Part shown: piece after piece, positions 46,104-58,379 of the stretch | Numbering within the stretch: the first letter of the stretch is position 1 | How the letters are laid out: each line of letters begins with the position of its first letter | Program-made: the position numbers and the translations under genes | Source of the DNA: Ziziphus jujuba | Lineage: Eukaryota; Streptophyta; Magnoliopsida; Rosales; Rhamnaceae | Direction: 5' to 3' | Length of the DNA: 64,000 nucleotides | Assembly (NCBI RefSeq): GCF_031755915.1 | Contig: NC_083389.1 | Coordinates: forward strand, 1,708,501-1,772,500 | Notes under the pieces: model-generated | The model's input: the letters and a program-made list of their open reading frames with translations, nothing else | Databases searched by the model: none | Told to the model about the DNA's origin: nothing

Positions 46104-49100
46104 ATGGCAGATTCTAGAATAAGAAGAGGGGATCCACCCTTGAGGATCAATGAGGAAGAGTCCGTAGCATTCCATGGCGATGACCGAGCTACCGGAAGTG
46201 GAGACCAAGTGGACATGAGAGCTGTTTTGGAATCAATACAGCGGGTTAGTGCTCAATTTGAGCATGTAAGTCAAAGAGTGGGAGGATTAGAAGCCTCATA
46301 AGGAAGGCCGAATACAAGAAATAGGCAAGAATTCCATGGAGGACGAGGCCGAGGACGAGGAGGTCGCGAGAGGCCGAGAGAGGAATTTGATGAGGAGCCA
46401 TTCGACGGTGACTTTGAGGAAGGTATGGACGAAACCTTTGCTGTCCAAGATAGAGCTGGCCGTGGGAGATATAGGAGGGAAGATACAGATGATGATTTGG
46501 GAAATATCAAGGTTAATATCCCACCTTGTATGGGTAAAAGTGATCCCGAAGCTTATTTGGAGTGGGAAGAAAAAATGGAGATGATTTTTGACTGCCACAA
46601 CTATTCGGAAGGTAAGAAGGTGAAGTTGGCAGCAATGGAGTTTGGCCATTATGCACTCCAATGGTGGAAAAATGAGCAAAGCACCCGAAGGAGGGTTGGT
46701 GATGACTTGATTACAACATGGCGTCAAATGAAAGGAGCCATGAGAAAGCGGTTTGTGCCATCTCATTACCAAAGGTTGCTGCATCAAAGGCTTCAATCTT
46801 TGTCTCAAGGAAGTAGGTCCGTGGAGGATTATTACAAAGAGATGGAGATGTTAATGATGAGGCTGAATATGAATGAGGATAGAGAAGCAACAATGGCGAG
46901 ATTTCTTGGTGGTTTGAACCGTGACATTGCCAACCAACTTGAATTACAACAATACTTGGAATTGGAGGAGATGTTGCATGTAGCCATTAAGCTTGAGAAC
47001 CAATTCAAGAGGAGGGGTGTTAGTACACGGTTTGGAGGAGTTTCTAGCAGTAGAAGGACAAGTTCAAGTGGCTGGAAAAACAATTCCACTTATGAAAACA
47101 AGTTGAAGCCGAAATTAGGAGAAGAATCTACCAACCAGCCAAGAAGGGAGGTCAAGACCGAATCTGTCCAAGCACTTAGAGGTGAGATAAAATCTGATCC
47201 TAAACCTCAAAAATCCAGAGAAATAATTTGTTTTAAGTGCCAAGGAAGAGGACACATAGCCAGCCAATGCCCAAATAGAAGAATCATGGTATTAAAGGGT
47301 GATGGTGAGCTGGAATCCGCAAGTGAAGAAAGTGGGGCTGAAACTGAGCAAGAGGAGGATTGCAATGAAGATGAAGCCGAACCTGTAGATACATCTAATG
47401 CTGAGTTGAGCTTGGTTTCAAGGAGAATACTTGCTGTCTACAAAGATGAAGAGCAGATACAAAGAGAAAACATCTTCCACACTCGCTGCAAAATACAAGG
47501 TAAAATTTGTAGCATGATTATAGATAGTGGGAGTTGTACTAATGTGATAAGTAATCTTGTAGTTGATAAATTAGGCTTGAAAACAATTAAACATCCAGAA
47601 CCTTATAGATTACAATGGCTTAATGATAGTGGTGAGATGAAAGTAAACAAACAAGCCAAAGTAAAATTTAATATAGGTAGATATGAGGATGTAGTTTTAT
47701 GTGATATTGTACCCATGATTGCTGGTCATATACTATTAGGTAGACCATGGCAATTTGATAAAGATGCTACTCATTTTGGTCGAGAAAATAGTATTGTTTT
47801 CAGGTTTAAAGGGAAGAAGGTCAAGCTGGAACCATTATCTCCTAAAGAGGTTTACAAAGACCAATTACAAATGCAACAAAGGAGAGAAGCCGAAAAGCTC
47901 AAGGAAAAATCAAGTATGGCACCAACGGCTTCACCATCCTTTCAAGAAGGTAAGATTGAGGTTGCTGACCAAGGTAAGGTTTCTAAGGTTCATATTGAGT
48001 GGAAAGATCAAGGGAAAGCCGAAAGAGAGGGAAAAGGAAGTGGTAAACCCGCGAGCTTGGAGAAGGAAGAGAAATCCGACGGTTTGCGCCAATCCAAGGG
48101 AAGAAAAGAAAAAGAAAGAAAGGAAAGGTTAAGTAGCAATTTTTATTTGAGTTTAGGGGATATTAATAAGGTTATTGAGTGTAAGAAACCTTTTCTGGTC
48201 ATGCTTTACAAAGAAAATTATTTTAATGATCAAACTAACTTTGAAGAACTTGAATTGCCAAGTTCAATGATTTCTCTTTTGAAGGAATTTGGAGATGTCT
48301 TCCTAAATGAGATTCCAAGTGGACTACCACCTATTCAAGGGAAAGAACATCAAATTGACTTTGTTCCAGGGGCTTCCATACCAAATAGACCAGCTTATAG
48401 GAGCAATCCCGAAGAAATAAAGGAGCTGCAAAAGCAGGTAAGTGATTTGCTTGATAAAGGATACATTCGTGAGAGTTTAAGTCCATGCGCTGTTCCTGTT
48501 TTGTTGGTACCTAAAAAGGATGGTTCTTGGAGAATGTGTGTTGATTGTAGGGCTATAAACAACATTACCATCAAATATAGACATCCCATTCCTAGATTAG
48601 ATGATATGCTTGATGAGTTGCATGGTGCTTGCATGTTTACAAAAATTGATCTTAGGAGTGGTTATCACCAAATTAGGATGAAAGAAGGTGATGAATGGAA
48701 AACCGCATTCAAAACTAAATATGGGCTGTATGACTGGTTAGTTATGCCTTTTGGATTATCTAATGCACCTAGTACTTTCATGAGGCTTATGAATCATGTA
48801 ATGCGTCCATTTATTGGTAAATTTGTGGTTGTTTATTTTGATGACATTTTAATATATAGCCAAAATTTGGATGACCATGTGGATCACCTTAGGCAAGTTT
48901 TGCAAGTTCTTAAAAAGGAAAGATTGTTTGCTAACATTAAAAAATGTGAATTTTGCAAAGAAGAGCTTGTGTTTCTAGGTTTTGTAGTAAGTGCTGCAGG
49001 AATCAAAGTTGACCAAGCTAAGGTGAAAGCAATTCAAGAGTGGCCGGTTCCTACTTCTATCACCCAAGTGAGGAGCTTTCATGGCTTGGCAAGCTTTTAC

Positions 49101-51221
49101 CGAAGATTTGTCAAGGATTTTAGTACCATAGCAGCACCATTGAATGAAGTTGTCAAGAAGAATGTTTGTTTCAAATTGGGGGAAGTACAAGAAAAATCTT
49201 TTAATTTATTGAAAGAAAAATTGTGTAATGCACCTTTGTTAGTTTTGCCAAATTTTTCTAAAACTTTTGAAATTGAGTGTGATGCTTCGGGTGTAGGTAT
49301 TGGAGCTGTTTTAATGCAAGAAGGAAGGCCCATAGCCTACTTTAGTGAAAAATTAAATGGAGCTGCCCTAAACTACCCGATTTATGACAAAGAGATGTAT
49401 GCTTTGGTGAGGGCTTTGGAGACGTGGCAGCATTATCTCATGCCAAAGGAGTTTGTGATTCATACGGATCATGAGTCTTTGAAGCATATCAAGGGTCAAG
49501 GAAAGCTCAACCGAAGGCATGCTAAGTGGATTGAATTTATTGAAACATTTCCATATGTGATCCGCTACAAAAAAGGTAAGGAAAATGTGGTTGCCGATGC
49601 ATTATCCTGAAGATATGTGCTCTTTTCTACCTTAGATGCTAGGTTGCTTGGATTTGAACAATTGAAAGAACTTTATGAGCATGATAGTGACTTTGGAGAA
49701 ATTTTTAAAACCTGTTTGAAACATGGATTTAATAAATTTTACATATTTGAGGGATATTTATTTAACGAAAACAAACTTTGTGTGCCTAATTGTAGTATTA
49801 GGGAATTATTGGTTTGGGAAGGTCGTGGGGGTGGTTTAATGGGTCATTTTGGTATTTTAAAAACTTTATCCTTGCTGCAAGAACATTTTTATTGGCCTAA
49901 CATGAGGAGAGATGTTGAGAGAATTTGTGAAAGATGTTTGAATTGCCGAAAAACAAAATCAACATTGAAACCGCATGGATTGTATAAACCTTTGCCGATC
50001 CCTACCTATCCTTGGGTAGATTTGTCTATGGATTTTATTCTTGGGTTGCCTAGGTCAAGGACAGGTAAGGATTCAATATTTGTTGTAGTAGATAGGTTTT
50101 CTAAGATGGCACATTTTATTGCATGTAACAAAACTGATGATGCATCCAATATTGCTAATTTATTTTTCAAGGAAATTGTGAGATTGCATGGAATGCCAAG
50201 AACTATTGTTTCGGATAGGGATGCTAAGTTCTTAAGCTATTTTTGGAAAACATTGTGGGCTAAATTAGGTACTAAGCTTTTATTTTCAACTACTTGTCAT
50301 CCACAAACTGATGGACAAACCGAAGTAGTAAATAGAACCTTGTATGAATTGTTAAGAGCATTAATTAGTAGAAATTTAAGGACTTGGGAAGAATGTTTGC
50401 CATATGTTGAATTTGCATATAATAGGTCTTTACATTCAGCAACTAAATTTACTCCATTTGAAATTGTTTATGGTTTTAATCCTTTGACTCCATTAGATTT
50501 AACACCTTTGCCTTTAAGTGAGCGTGCTAATCTAGATGGAAAACAAAAAGCTAATTTTGTAAAGCAGATTCATGAGAAGACACGAGCAAACATTGAGAGG
50601 AGGACCGAGCAATATGCAAAGGTGGCTAATGAAGGCCGAAAATCAATGGTGTTTGAACCTGGAGATTGGGTGTGGCTGCATTTAAGGAAAGAAAGATTTC
50701 CCGAACAAAGGAAATCAAAACTCATGCCGAGGGGTGATGGACCTTTTCAAGTTTTGGAGAGGATAAACGACAATGCCTACAAACTTGATCTACCGGGTGA
50801 GTATAGTGTTAGTGCCACCTTTAATGTTGTTGATTTATCTCCTTTTGCTGCAGGTGATGACTTTGATTTGAGGACAAATCCTTTTCAAGAGGAGGGGAAT
50901 GATGCGAATCCACCCGAGACTGTTCGACCAACAACCCGCTGGGGTGCTGACCCAATACAAATGAAGGTGGGACCGATCACTAGGGCCCAAGCCAAGAAGT
51001 TCAAGGACAATCTTTCTGTCTTCATACAAGGAATAAGTCATAGTCAAGAGGGGTTGGCCATATCTAAAGAACCAAGGCCTGTTTTACTCATACAAGCAAT
51101 AGAAGCCAATACGGACCCGGGTGACGGTTTTGGTGCATTTTTGGAGTCCGGGAAGCATGAAATGGTTCCAATGATTTATGGGTTCAATATATATGCCCAA
51201 GAGGTCATGGAATCAAGTTAA
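46104..51221 (+). pseudogene. Gypsy E gag-pol polyprotein, 1,705 codons with two stops
   Basis: ATG 46104 (MADSRIRRGDPPLRINEEES). Approximate residues: Gly/Arg-rich region 80-95; capsid [14 protein letters not shown] 149-162; CCHC knuckle [14 protein letters not shown] 375-388; protease [10 protein letters not shown] near 474; RT with [13 protein letters not shown] near 848 and YFDDIL near 910; RNase [15 protein letters not shown] near 1057; integrase zinc finger ending [11 protein letters not shown] near 1277; core blocks DLSMDFI 1309, SDRDAKF 1370 and [10 protein letters not shown] 1400; GPF motif near 1546. Residues 1600-1705 lie in the 3' LTR. Nonsense codons are TAA at 46299-46301 (CAA in element A) and TGA at 49608-49610, just after RNase H. 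There is no frameshift in 5.1 kb. It makes no full polyprotein as it stands. Confidence 0.96.
50887..50899 (+). promoter_or_regulatory. Gypsy E polypurine tract inside the coding frame
   Basis: AAGAGGAGGGGAA directly before the 3' LTR. It is translated as part of NPFQEEGND, so it is under both coding and replication constraint. Confidence 0.92.
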
Positions 51222-52047
51222 AGCAGCCTCAAATGCAATCAAAAAGGGCTTGTACGGACAGCATCAACAATTTGGCCGAATTTGCTATATTACTTGCTGG
51301 CTTTACTGTATTTTACTGTATTAGCCTTTTCTTATTTTTCCAAGCATGGGCAACGTGTGGGACTTCATATTCAGCTTATTTGGCATCCTACAAAGCATCT
51401 AGAAGCTGATTTGGAGCTTAAAGATGTCAAAGATTGGTCAAAGTCAAATTAGTCAAAAAAGCTAGTATTATAGTTTCCTAATTTTATTCTACTTTTTGTT
51501 TTAGGAAACTACCATTACTTTTTAGTTTTTATTTATTTATTTTCTGGACAAATAAGTTTAGGAATGTTATTATTTTATTATTTTCATTGTAAATTAATTA
51601 ATTCCTAATTCAGAATAAAGGAATTAATTAATCAAATTTAGTTTAGGAAACTTAGTTTAGGACATATTAGAATTCGGTGAAGTTTCCTAATTCCTATAGG
51701 AGTCCGGTTTTGAATTATTTTTTTAGGGTTTATTTTGTTTCTTTCAAACCTATTTAAAGGCTTATTTTTCAATAAGAATAAAAACTTTGATTTGATTAAG
51801 AAAATACTTGTGAGATTAATTATCTCTTTGTTCTTTGAGAACACCTAAAACACCATTAGAGAATTGGTTGTTTTAGCTTGACTTATCAATAGGTTTTCCA
51901 TCCCCTATTGTGGCGTCTACATTATACCAAGGTTTCTAACCACAGGTTGGTTAGGGGTTGCGGTCCAATCCATTAGAACTTGAACTTAATTAAGATCCGG
52001 GCTAATATAATACGGGTTTAGGAGCAGGTCGTCCTAGGTTCGTATCA
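50900..52047 (+). repeat. Gypsy E 3' LTR
   Basis: 1,148 bp. Carries the gag-pol C-terminus ([17 protein letters not shown] ... EVMESS) to 51221, then non-coding LTR to TTCGTATCA, followed by TSD GATAG. Confidence 0.96.
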
Positions 52048-52862
52048 GATAGGGATCCCATAAAAACTTCTTTTGAGGAATGGGCTAGACCAGGTCATTT
52101 CTTAAGAACAATAGTTAAAGGACCAGTACTACCACTTGGATCTAGAACCTACACGCTATTGCTCACGATTTCGATAGCCATACCAATGATTTGGAGGAGA
52201 TCCCTCGAAAAGTATTTAGTGCCCATTTCAGGCAACTCTCCATCATTTTTCTTTGGCTAAGTGCTATGTATTTCCACGGTGCTTGTTTTTCCAATTATGA
52301 AGCATGGCTAAGCGATCCTACTCACATTGGGCCTAGTGCCTAGGTGGTTTGGCCAATAGTGGGTCAAGAAATATTGAATGGTGATGTAGGTGGTGGTTTC
52401 CAAGGAATACAAATAACCTCTAGTTCTTTTCAGCTTTGGCGAGCATGCGGAATAACTAGTGAATTACAGCTCTATTGTACTGCAATTGGTGCATTGGTTT
52501 TTGCAGGCTTAATGCTTTTTGCTGGTTGGTTCCATTATTACAAAGCTGCTCCAAAATTGGCTTGGTTCCAAGGTGTAGAATCTATGTTGAATCATCATTT
52601 AGTAGGACTACTAGGACTTGCGTCTCTTTCTTGGGCAGGGCATCAAGTACATGTATATTTCCCAATTAATGAATTTCTAAATGCTGGAGTAAATCCTAAA
52701 GAGATTCCACTTCCTCATGAATTTGTCTTGAATAAGAATCTTTTGGCTAAACTTTATCCCAGTTTTGCTAAGGGAGCAACCCATTTTTTCACCTTGAATT
52801 GGTCAAAATATGCATAATTTCTTACCTTTTATGGAGGATTAAGTCCAATAACTGAGGGTCTA
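52048..52862 (+). pseudogene. psaA: psaA continued, to about residue 285
   Basis: Resumes with [16 protein letters not shown] after the [22 protein letters not shown] (52344 on), [41 protein letters not shown] and FTLNWSKYA follow, to a TAA near 52814. Several frameshifts lie between 52120 and 52340. The frame is open for 157 codons afterwards. It breaks off near 52862, where a reverse gypsy gag relic starts. Confidence 0.95.
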
Positions 52863-55022
52863 AACCAAGGAACCTTATCATGGTTGCTTCTCTATCTTCA
52901 TTCATGCTCAACCTCATCATAAGCATCTCCATCTCCTTGTAGTAATCTTCCATGGACCTATTTCCTTGAGATAAACATTGAAGCCTTTGATGCAGCAGCC
53001 TATGATAGTGTGATGGTACTCATGGGTCCTTGCATTTGTCACCATGTATTGATCAATTCATCACCTACTCTCCTTCAGGTGTTTTGCTCATTAGTCCACC
53101 ATTGGAATGCATAATGTCCAAACTCCATTGCTGCCAATTTCACCTTCTTAGCCTTCGAATAGTTGTGGCAATCAAAATTCATCTCCATTCGTTCCTCCCA
53201 TTCCAAGTAAGCTTCCAGGTCACTTTTTCCCATGAAAGGTGGAATGTTTACCTTGATATTTCCAAGATCATCATCTTCCTTCTCTCTCCTATGCCTCACA
53301 TGGCCTAGCCCCTCTTGGATAGCATACATTTCATCCATTCCCTCCTCAAAATCATCTTCAAAATTTTCCTATTTGAACTCCTCTCCAGGCCATCCATGAC
53401 ATCCTCGACCTTGACCTCAACCTCCACGGATTCTTGCCTCAAATTTGGCCCACCTTAAGATGTTTCTAATCTTTCCATCCGTTAATATATATGGTCAAAT
53501 TGAGCATTCATCTGCTGTAGTTGTTCCAAAATGGCCCTCATGTCCGTTTGCTCACCATTCCTTATAGCTCGGGATTCACCCCTTCTCATGGATTCCTTTT
53601 CATTAATTCTTAGTGATGGATCTCCCCTTCTCAATCTTGAATCTGCCATGTTAGTATGAATAACAAAAAAATAAAATACGACCTCACCAAACTCACTCGC
53701 TCATATGTTTCACTCAAATAGCGACTAGACACTCGTGTTTGCATAGTAATTTCGGCTTTTACCCTATTTTAAACCCACACACTCTTGCCTTTTTTCCACT
53801 CAAAGAATTATCTTAAAGTTCTTATTAAAACTGATGTGATTCCGTCCGAGCTCGCTCCACCGATAACCCGCTGGGGTGCTGACTCGACACGGATGAAGAC
53901 TAGGCCAATCACAAGAGCTCAAATTAAGAGATTTAAGGAAAACCTAGGAGTATATATACAGGGGGTAATCAATCTAAACAGAGCTTGTCCATACTTGAAG
54001 ATACAAAGCCTATTCTAAGCATCCAAGTGGTGGAAGCCGATACGGACCCGGGTGATGATTTCGGTACATTTTTGGAGTCTGGGAAGCATGAAATGGTTCC
54101 AATGCTTTATGGGTTCAATAAATATGCCTAAAAGGTCATGGAATCAAGTTAAAGCAGCCTCAAATGCAATCAAAAAGGGCTTGTACGGACAGCATCAACA
54201 ATTTGGCCGAATTAGCTGTATTGCTTACTAGCTTTACTGTATTTTACTGTATTAGCCTTTTCTTATTTTTCCAAGCATGGGCAACGTGTGGGACTTCATA
54301 TTCAGCTTATTTGGCATCCTAAAAAGAATCTAGAAGCTGATCTGAAGCTCAAAGAGGTCAAAGATTGATCAAAGTCAACTTGATCAAAAGGTTAGCATTT
54401 TTTAGTTTCCTAATTTGTTTTTACTTTTTGTTTTAGGAAACTACCATTACTTTTTGGCTTTTATTTATTTATTTTATGGAAAAATAACTTTATTAAGGTT
54501 TTTATTTTATTTTTTCCATTGTAAATTAATTAATTCCTAATTTAATATAAAGGAATTAATTAATCAAACTTAGATTAGGAAAGGAAGTATAGTTTCGGCC
54601 AACTAGGGTTCTTTATGTGTGGTGGCTGGTTTTCTTTATTTTTAGGGTTTTATTTTGTGGCTTTGTAGCCTATTTAAAGGCTTATTTTTTAATATGAATA
54701 AAACTTTGATTTGATTAAGAAAATACTTGTGAGATTAATTATCTCTTTGTTCTTTGAGAACACCTAAAACACCATTAGAGAATTGGTTGTTTTAGCTTGA
54801 CTTATCAATAGTTTTTCCATCCCCTATTGTGGCGTCTACATTATACCAAGGTTTCTAACCACAGGTTGGTTAAGGGTTGAGGTCCATTCCATTAGAACTT
54901 AAACTTAATTAAGATCCGGGCTAATATAATACGGGTTTAGGAGCAGGTCGTCCTAGGTTCGTATCAAAAACATCCACAAAACAACAATTAGATCACAAGT
55001 ATGTTTTCATTAAACTTATCAA
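52863..55022 (-). mobile_element. Gypsy relic D: reverse gag and leader without own LTRs
   Basis: The minus strand carries gag from its ATG at 53647-53649 (DSRLRRGDPSLRINEKES) to about 52863, where it stops abruptly in the MARFLGG region. Frame 53338-53075 includes [18 protein letters not shown]. The leader continues from 53650 to 53831 and, beyond a nested solo LTR, from 54972 to about 55022. No LTR of its own is present. Its ends join psaA on the left and rpl2 on the right. Confidence 0.9.
53832..54966 (+). mobile_element. Gypsy solo LTR nested in relic D
   Basis: 1,135 bp, TGATGTGATTCC to TTCGTATCA, with a perfect TSD AAAAC (53827-53831 and 54967-54971). Removing it restores leader sequence homologous to element C near 31340-31400. 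It is a type 1 LTR (TRWGADSTRMKTRPITRAQ), in opposite orientation to its host. Confidence 0.96.
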
Positions 55023-56293
55023 CAAACTTTTCTAGTTCACCCCAACATTCCCCACTTGTGTGACTGTTGCTGAGTAGTTTTTAGGTATCAAACGAACCTC
55101 TCCAGAAGATAATTTTAATGTGGCCGATTTCTCTTCTTTTGGAATCAGTTTCGCTACAGCACCTGCTACTCTGGCTAAATGTCCCCCCTTTCCAAGTGTG
55201 ATTACTATGTTTTGTATGGCCATGCCTAAGGCATATTGGTTGAAGTAGAATCTTCATTTTGATCAGTCAAAACCTCTTCCAAACTGTACAAGCTTCTTCC
55301 AAAACATACGGCTTTCTGGATGTAGATGATGATATCTATACAGATGGATCTTATAAATATCATATAGTGAAGTACCACATGAGTGGATATATAGGAATCA
55401 AAATCTGCCAAATAACTCATGTTATGATCTTTTACATCCTAGGTCTTCCCGTTCCTCTATGTAGCTTATGTTCTTCATGTAGCATTTAAATCGAATGACT
55501 CATGAAATTACGTCGATACTTCCAAATATTATGGGTAACGTAGGAGATATCTCTATTTTTGGGCTTAGGAATCCTTAGAATTACCACTGCTTAGCTTTGA
55601 ATTTCCCTCTAACCATCAAATGAAATGAGAATATCTCGTCCTCCTCTCTTTGAAACAAGGGGCACTTCTAGTTCTGTCGGTGCTTGAAACAATTTTGTCT
55701 TCACCATATTAGTATATGTTTGGAGTCAATAATTTTATACGAGAAACTACTGAACTCAATCACTTGCTGCCGTTACCCTTCAGTTTTTTGTTGAGGTCTA
55801 TCCTGTAGAGGTACTCAAATTGGATCAGTGATTGATTTCTAGGTTTCGTCGTAAACCTAATTGATTACTTCTAATTACGTAAATCAATAGTTCAAACTGC
55901 ACTCAAAGGAAAGGCTTTTCCCATTTTTATAGGAACTTCTGTACCATAAACATTGGTATCTTCAATTATATAGCCCCTTTAGGATGTAAAATATATATTT
56001 TCTCACTATCCCTATAGTGTATGAGACAAATGTATGCATTTCGATTAGAATCGTATTCTAAGTTACGATTCTACCATAGATGTCTTTTTCAATTCATCGA
56101 AAATCAATTTTTCGGTATAGACACTTATGACTCTCCCTCTATGCCCTGCGGTAATGATTCCTCTGGCATTACAAGCTTTATCACAACGATGCTGCCCATA
56201 GATCAAATTATTTCGTGGATTGGATTTCACTTTACTGTTTACGGCTCCTTTGCATGTGCTTGGGGTAGAAGTTTTGTATAAATGTATTGCCAT
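55023..56293 (-). pseudogene. rpl2: rpl2: exon 1, group II intron, partial exon 2
   Basis: Plastid 50S protein L2. Exon 1 is 55903-56293 (391 bp, standard): [28 protein letters not shown] and [11 protein letters not shown], then a frameshift. The intron (about 55231-55902) starts GTGCAGTTTGAAC. Exon 2 (about 55023-55230) shows [22 protein letters not shown] and [24 protein letters not shown], then TAG for Gln. It is cut by gypsy relic D. A 1-bp deletion lies at the exon 2 start. Confidence 0.95.
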
Positions 56294-56311
56294 GCTATTA
56301 AGTATTTTTAG

Positions 56312-56593
56312 TTAAGTTATTTTCTTTCTAATTGGTGGAAGAGAATAACCCAGTTGAAGCATAATGATCATACGTCTGTAATGCATTGTATGTCCCATAA
56401 TAGCTCCCATTCTTCTACCCTTTCCCAGGAGTCGATGAATATTCATAGCTATTACCTTGACACCAAAGAATAGTTCAACCAAATGCTTTATTTATGTCCT
56501 AGTTAATCCTAATTCGACATTAGAAGTATATTGATTTTTTAACAATAACTGAATACTTTTGTTTGGAAATACTGCATATTTGATTCCATCCAT
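56312..56593 (-). pseudogene. rpl23: rpl23, full length with one stop
   Basis: Plastid 50S protein L23. ATG at 56591-56593 (MDGIKYAVF) to TAA at 56312-56314: 282 bp, exactly the usual 93 codons plus stop. One nonsense codon TAA at 56492-56494 (codon 34); otherwise one clean frame ([24 protein letters not shown]). It lies directly upstream of rpl2. Confidence 0.95.
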
Positions 56594-56763
56594 AAATCTA
56601 TTTTCTTCCCTATGAGTTCTAGTCGCAATAAGAATGTTAATTTTGACTATTCATATGTTATGATATGAATATACCACACCAATTCATTATGTACAGATGA
56701 TGAGATTCCATTGATACAGAGCCAATTTCAATAGACTTATTTTATTGGAGGGTCCTATTGGCA

Positions 56764-56837
56764 TGTATCCAATAGGAATTGAACCTACGAATTCGTTAAT
56801 TATCAGTTGGGTGCTTTAACTATTCAACCATGGATGC
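56764..56837 (-). pseudogene. trnI-CAU: tRNA-Ile (CAU), anticodon changed to GAU
   Basis: 74 nt between rpl23 and ycf2, the normal place. The arms are recognisable (ACCTACGAATTCG on the top strand). The anticodon loop reads CTGATAAT on the minus strand instead of CTCATAAT, so CAT has become GAT. T-arm and D-arm changes are also present. Confidence 0.92.
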
Positions 56838-56925
56838 TTAGTAGGGATCCTCGTACATGGTGAATAATCAAATTTCAATTCAAATTAAATCTTTAGGATA
56901 AATCAATGCAATTTAGGAGGACTTA

Positions 56926-58379
56926 ATAAAAGGACATCAATTCAAATCCTACATTTTCGAATTAAGCGAGATATTGAGAGAGGTCAAGAATTCTCACTAT
57001 TTCTTAGATTCATGGACCTAATTCAATTAAGTGGGATCTTTCATTCACAGTTTTTCCATCAAGAACGTTTTATAAAACTCTTGGACTCCCAAATTTGGAG
57101 TATCCTACTTGTACGCAATTCACATTTTCAAGAACGTTTTATAAAACTCTTGGACTCCCAAATTTGGAGTATCCTACTTTTACGCAATTCACATTTACAG
57201 GGTTCAACATGCAATCGATATTTTAGGATCAAAAGTGCAGTACTATTTGTAGTAGCAGTCCTTGTATTAACAATCGAAAGATGGTCAAAAGAAAAAATCT
57301 CTATTTGACAAGGCTTCTTCCTAAACCTATGAATTTCATTGCACCCAAAAATGATACATTGGAAGAATCTTTTAGGTCTTCCAATATCAATAGGTTGATT
57401 GTTTCACTCCTATATCTTCCGAAAGAGAGTACTTGGGTTCTCCCAATAACTAAAAAGTGTATCATGCCTGAATCTAACTGGGGTTCACGGTGGTGGAGGA
57501 ACTGGATTGGAAAAAAGAGGGATTCTAGTTGTAAGAGATCTAATGAAACCGTCGCTGGAATTGAGATCTCATTTAAAGAGAAAGATATCAAATATCTGGA
57601 GTTTCTTTTTGTATATTCTATGGATGATCCGATCCGCAAGGACCATGATTGGGAATTCTTTGATCGTCTTTTCTTGAGGAAGAGGCAAAACATAATCAAC
57701 TTGAATTCGGGACAGCTATTTGAAATCTTAGTGAAATACTGGATTTGTTATCTCATGTTTGCTTTTTGTGAAAAAATACCAATTAAAGTAGAGGGTTTCT
57801 TCAAATAACAAGGAGCAAGGTCAACTATTCAATCAAATGATATTAAGAATTTTTCCCATCTCTTCTTGAGAAACAAGTGGGCTATTTCTTTGCAAATTTG
57901 TGCTAAATTTCATATGTGGTAGTTCCACCAAGATCTCATCTGTAGTTGGGGGAAGAATCTACACGAATTGGATATTTTGAGGAACATATCAAGAGAGCAT
58001 TGGATTTGGTTAGACAATATGTGGTTGGTAAATAAGGATCGGTTTTTTAGGAAGGTACAAAATGTATCGCCAAATATTCAATATGATTCCACAAGATCCA
58101 GTTTTGTTCAAGTAACGGATTCTATCTAATTGAAATGATATTCTAATCGATCCAGAGATCATTTCAATTCCATGAGTAATGAGGATTCATAATATCACAC
58201 ATTGATCAATCAAAAAGAGATTCAACAACTAAAAGAAAGATCGATTCTTTGGGATCCTTCGTTTCTTCAGGATGTGATATGGTTCCAAAGGATGATCTAG
58301 GTAGTTCCAATAAGATTTCATTCTTGACCAAAAATCCATTTTTTGATTTATTTCATCTATTCCATGACCTCAAAATAAC
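56926..58379 (+). pseudogene. ycf2: ycf2 5' part (segment III)
   Basis: The start codon position 56926-56928 is ATA instead of ATG (then KGHQFKS). Frame 57012-57308 contains a 69-bp in-frame tandem duplication (57061-57129 and 57130-57198). Frame 57281-57808 shows [33 protein letters not shown] and [13 protein letters not shown]. Later parts are frameshifted. An internal deletion joins the WDPSF region to the GCDMVPKDD region near 58270. The last ~105 bp repeat the first ~155 bp of the window. It ends at a junction with rrn23. Confidence 0.95.

Larger units (their letters stand above)
43755..52047 (+). mobile_element. Gypsy element E, full length and nearly intact, in psaA
   Basis: 8,293 bp with LTRs 43755-44901 (1,147 bp) and 50900-52047 (1,148 bp) differing at about 21 positions by eye (~1.8%). 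TSD is GATAG (43750-43754 and 52048-52052). Primer site 44904-44915, leader 44916-46103, one gag-pol frame 46104-51221 and polypurine tract 50887-50899. Gag type, the GPY/F integrase tail and extension of the frame into the LTR fit a chromovirus, possibly the CRM clade (inference). It is the best reference copy of the family here and a plausible relative of the copies that mobilised A and B. Confidence 0.97.

Noticed and set aside
46296..46808. 170-codon minus-strand frame opposite gypsy gag
   Set aside because: Mirror of a constrained coding region; equivalent frames in A, C and D are not kept as independent proteins.
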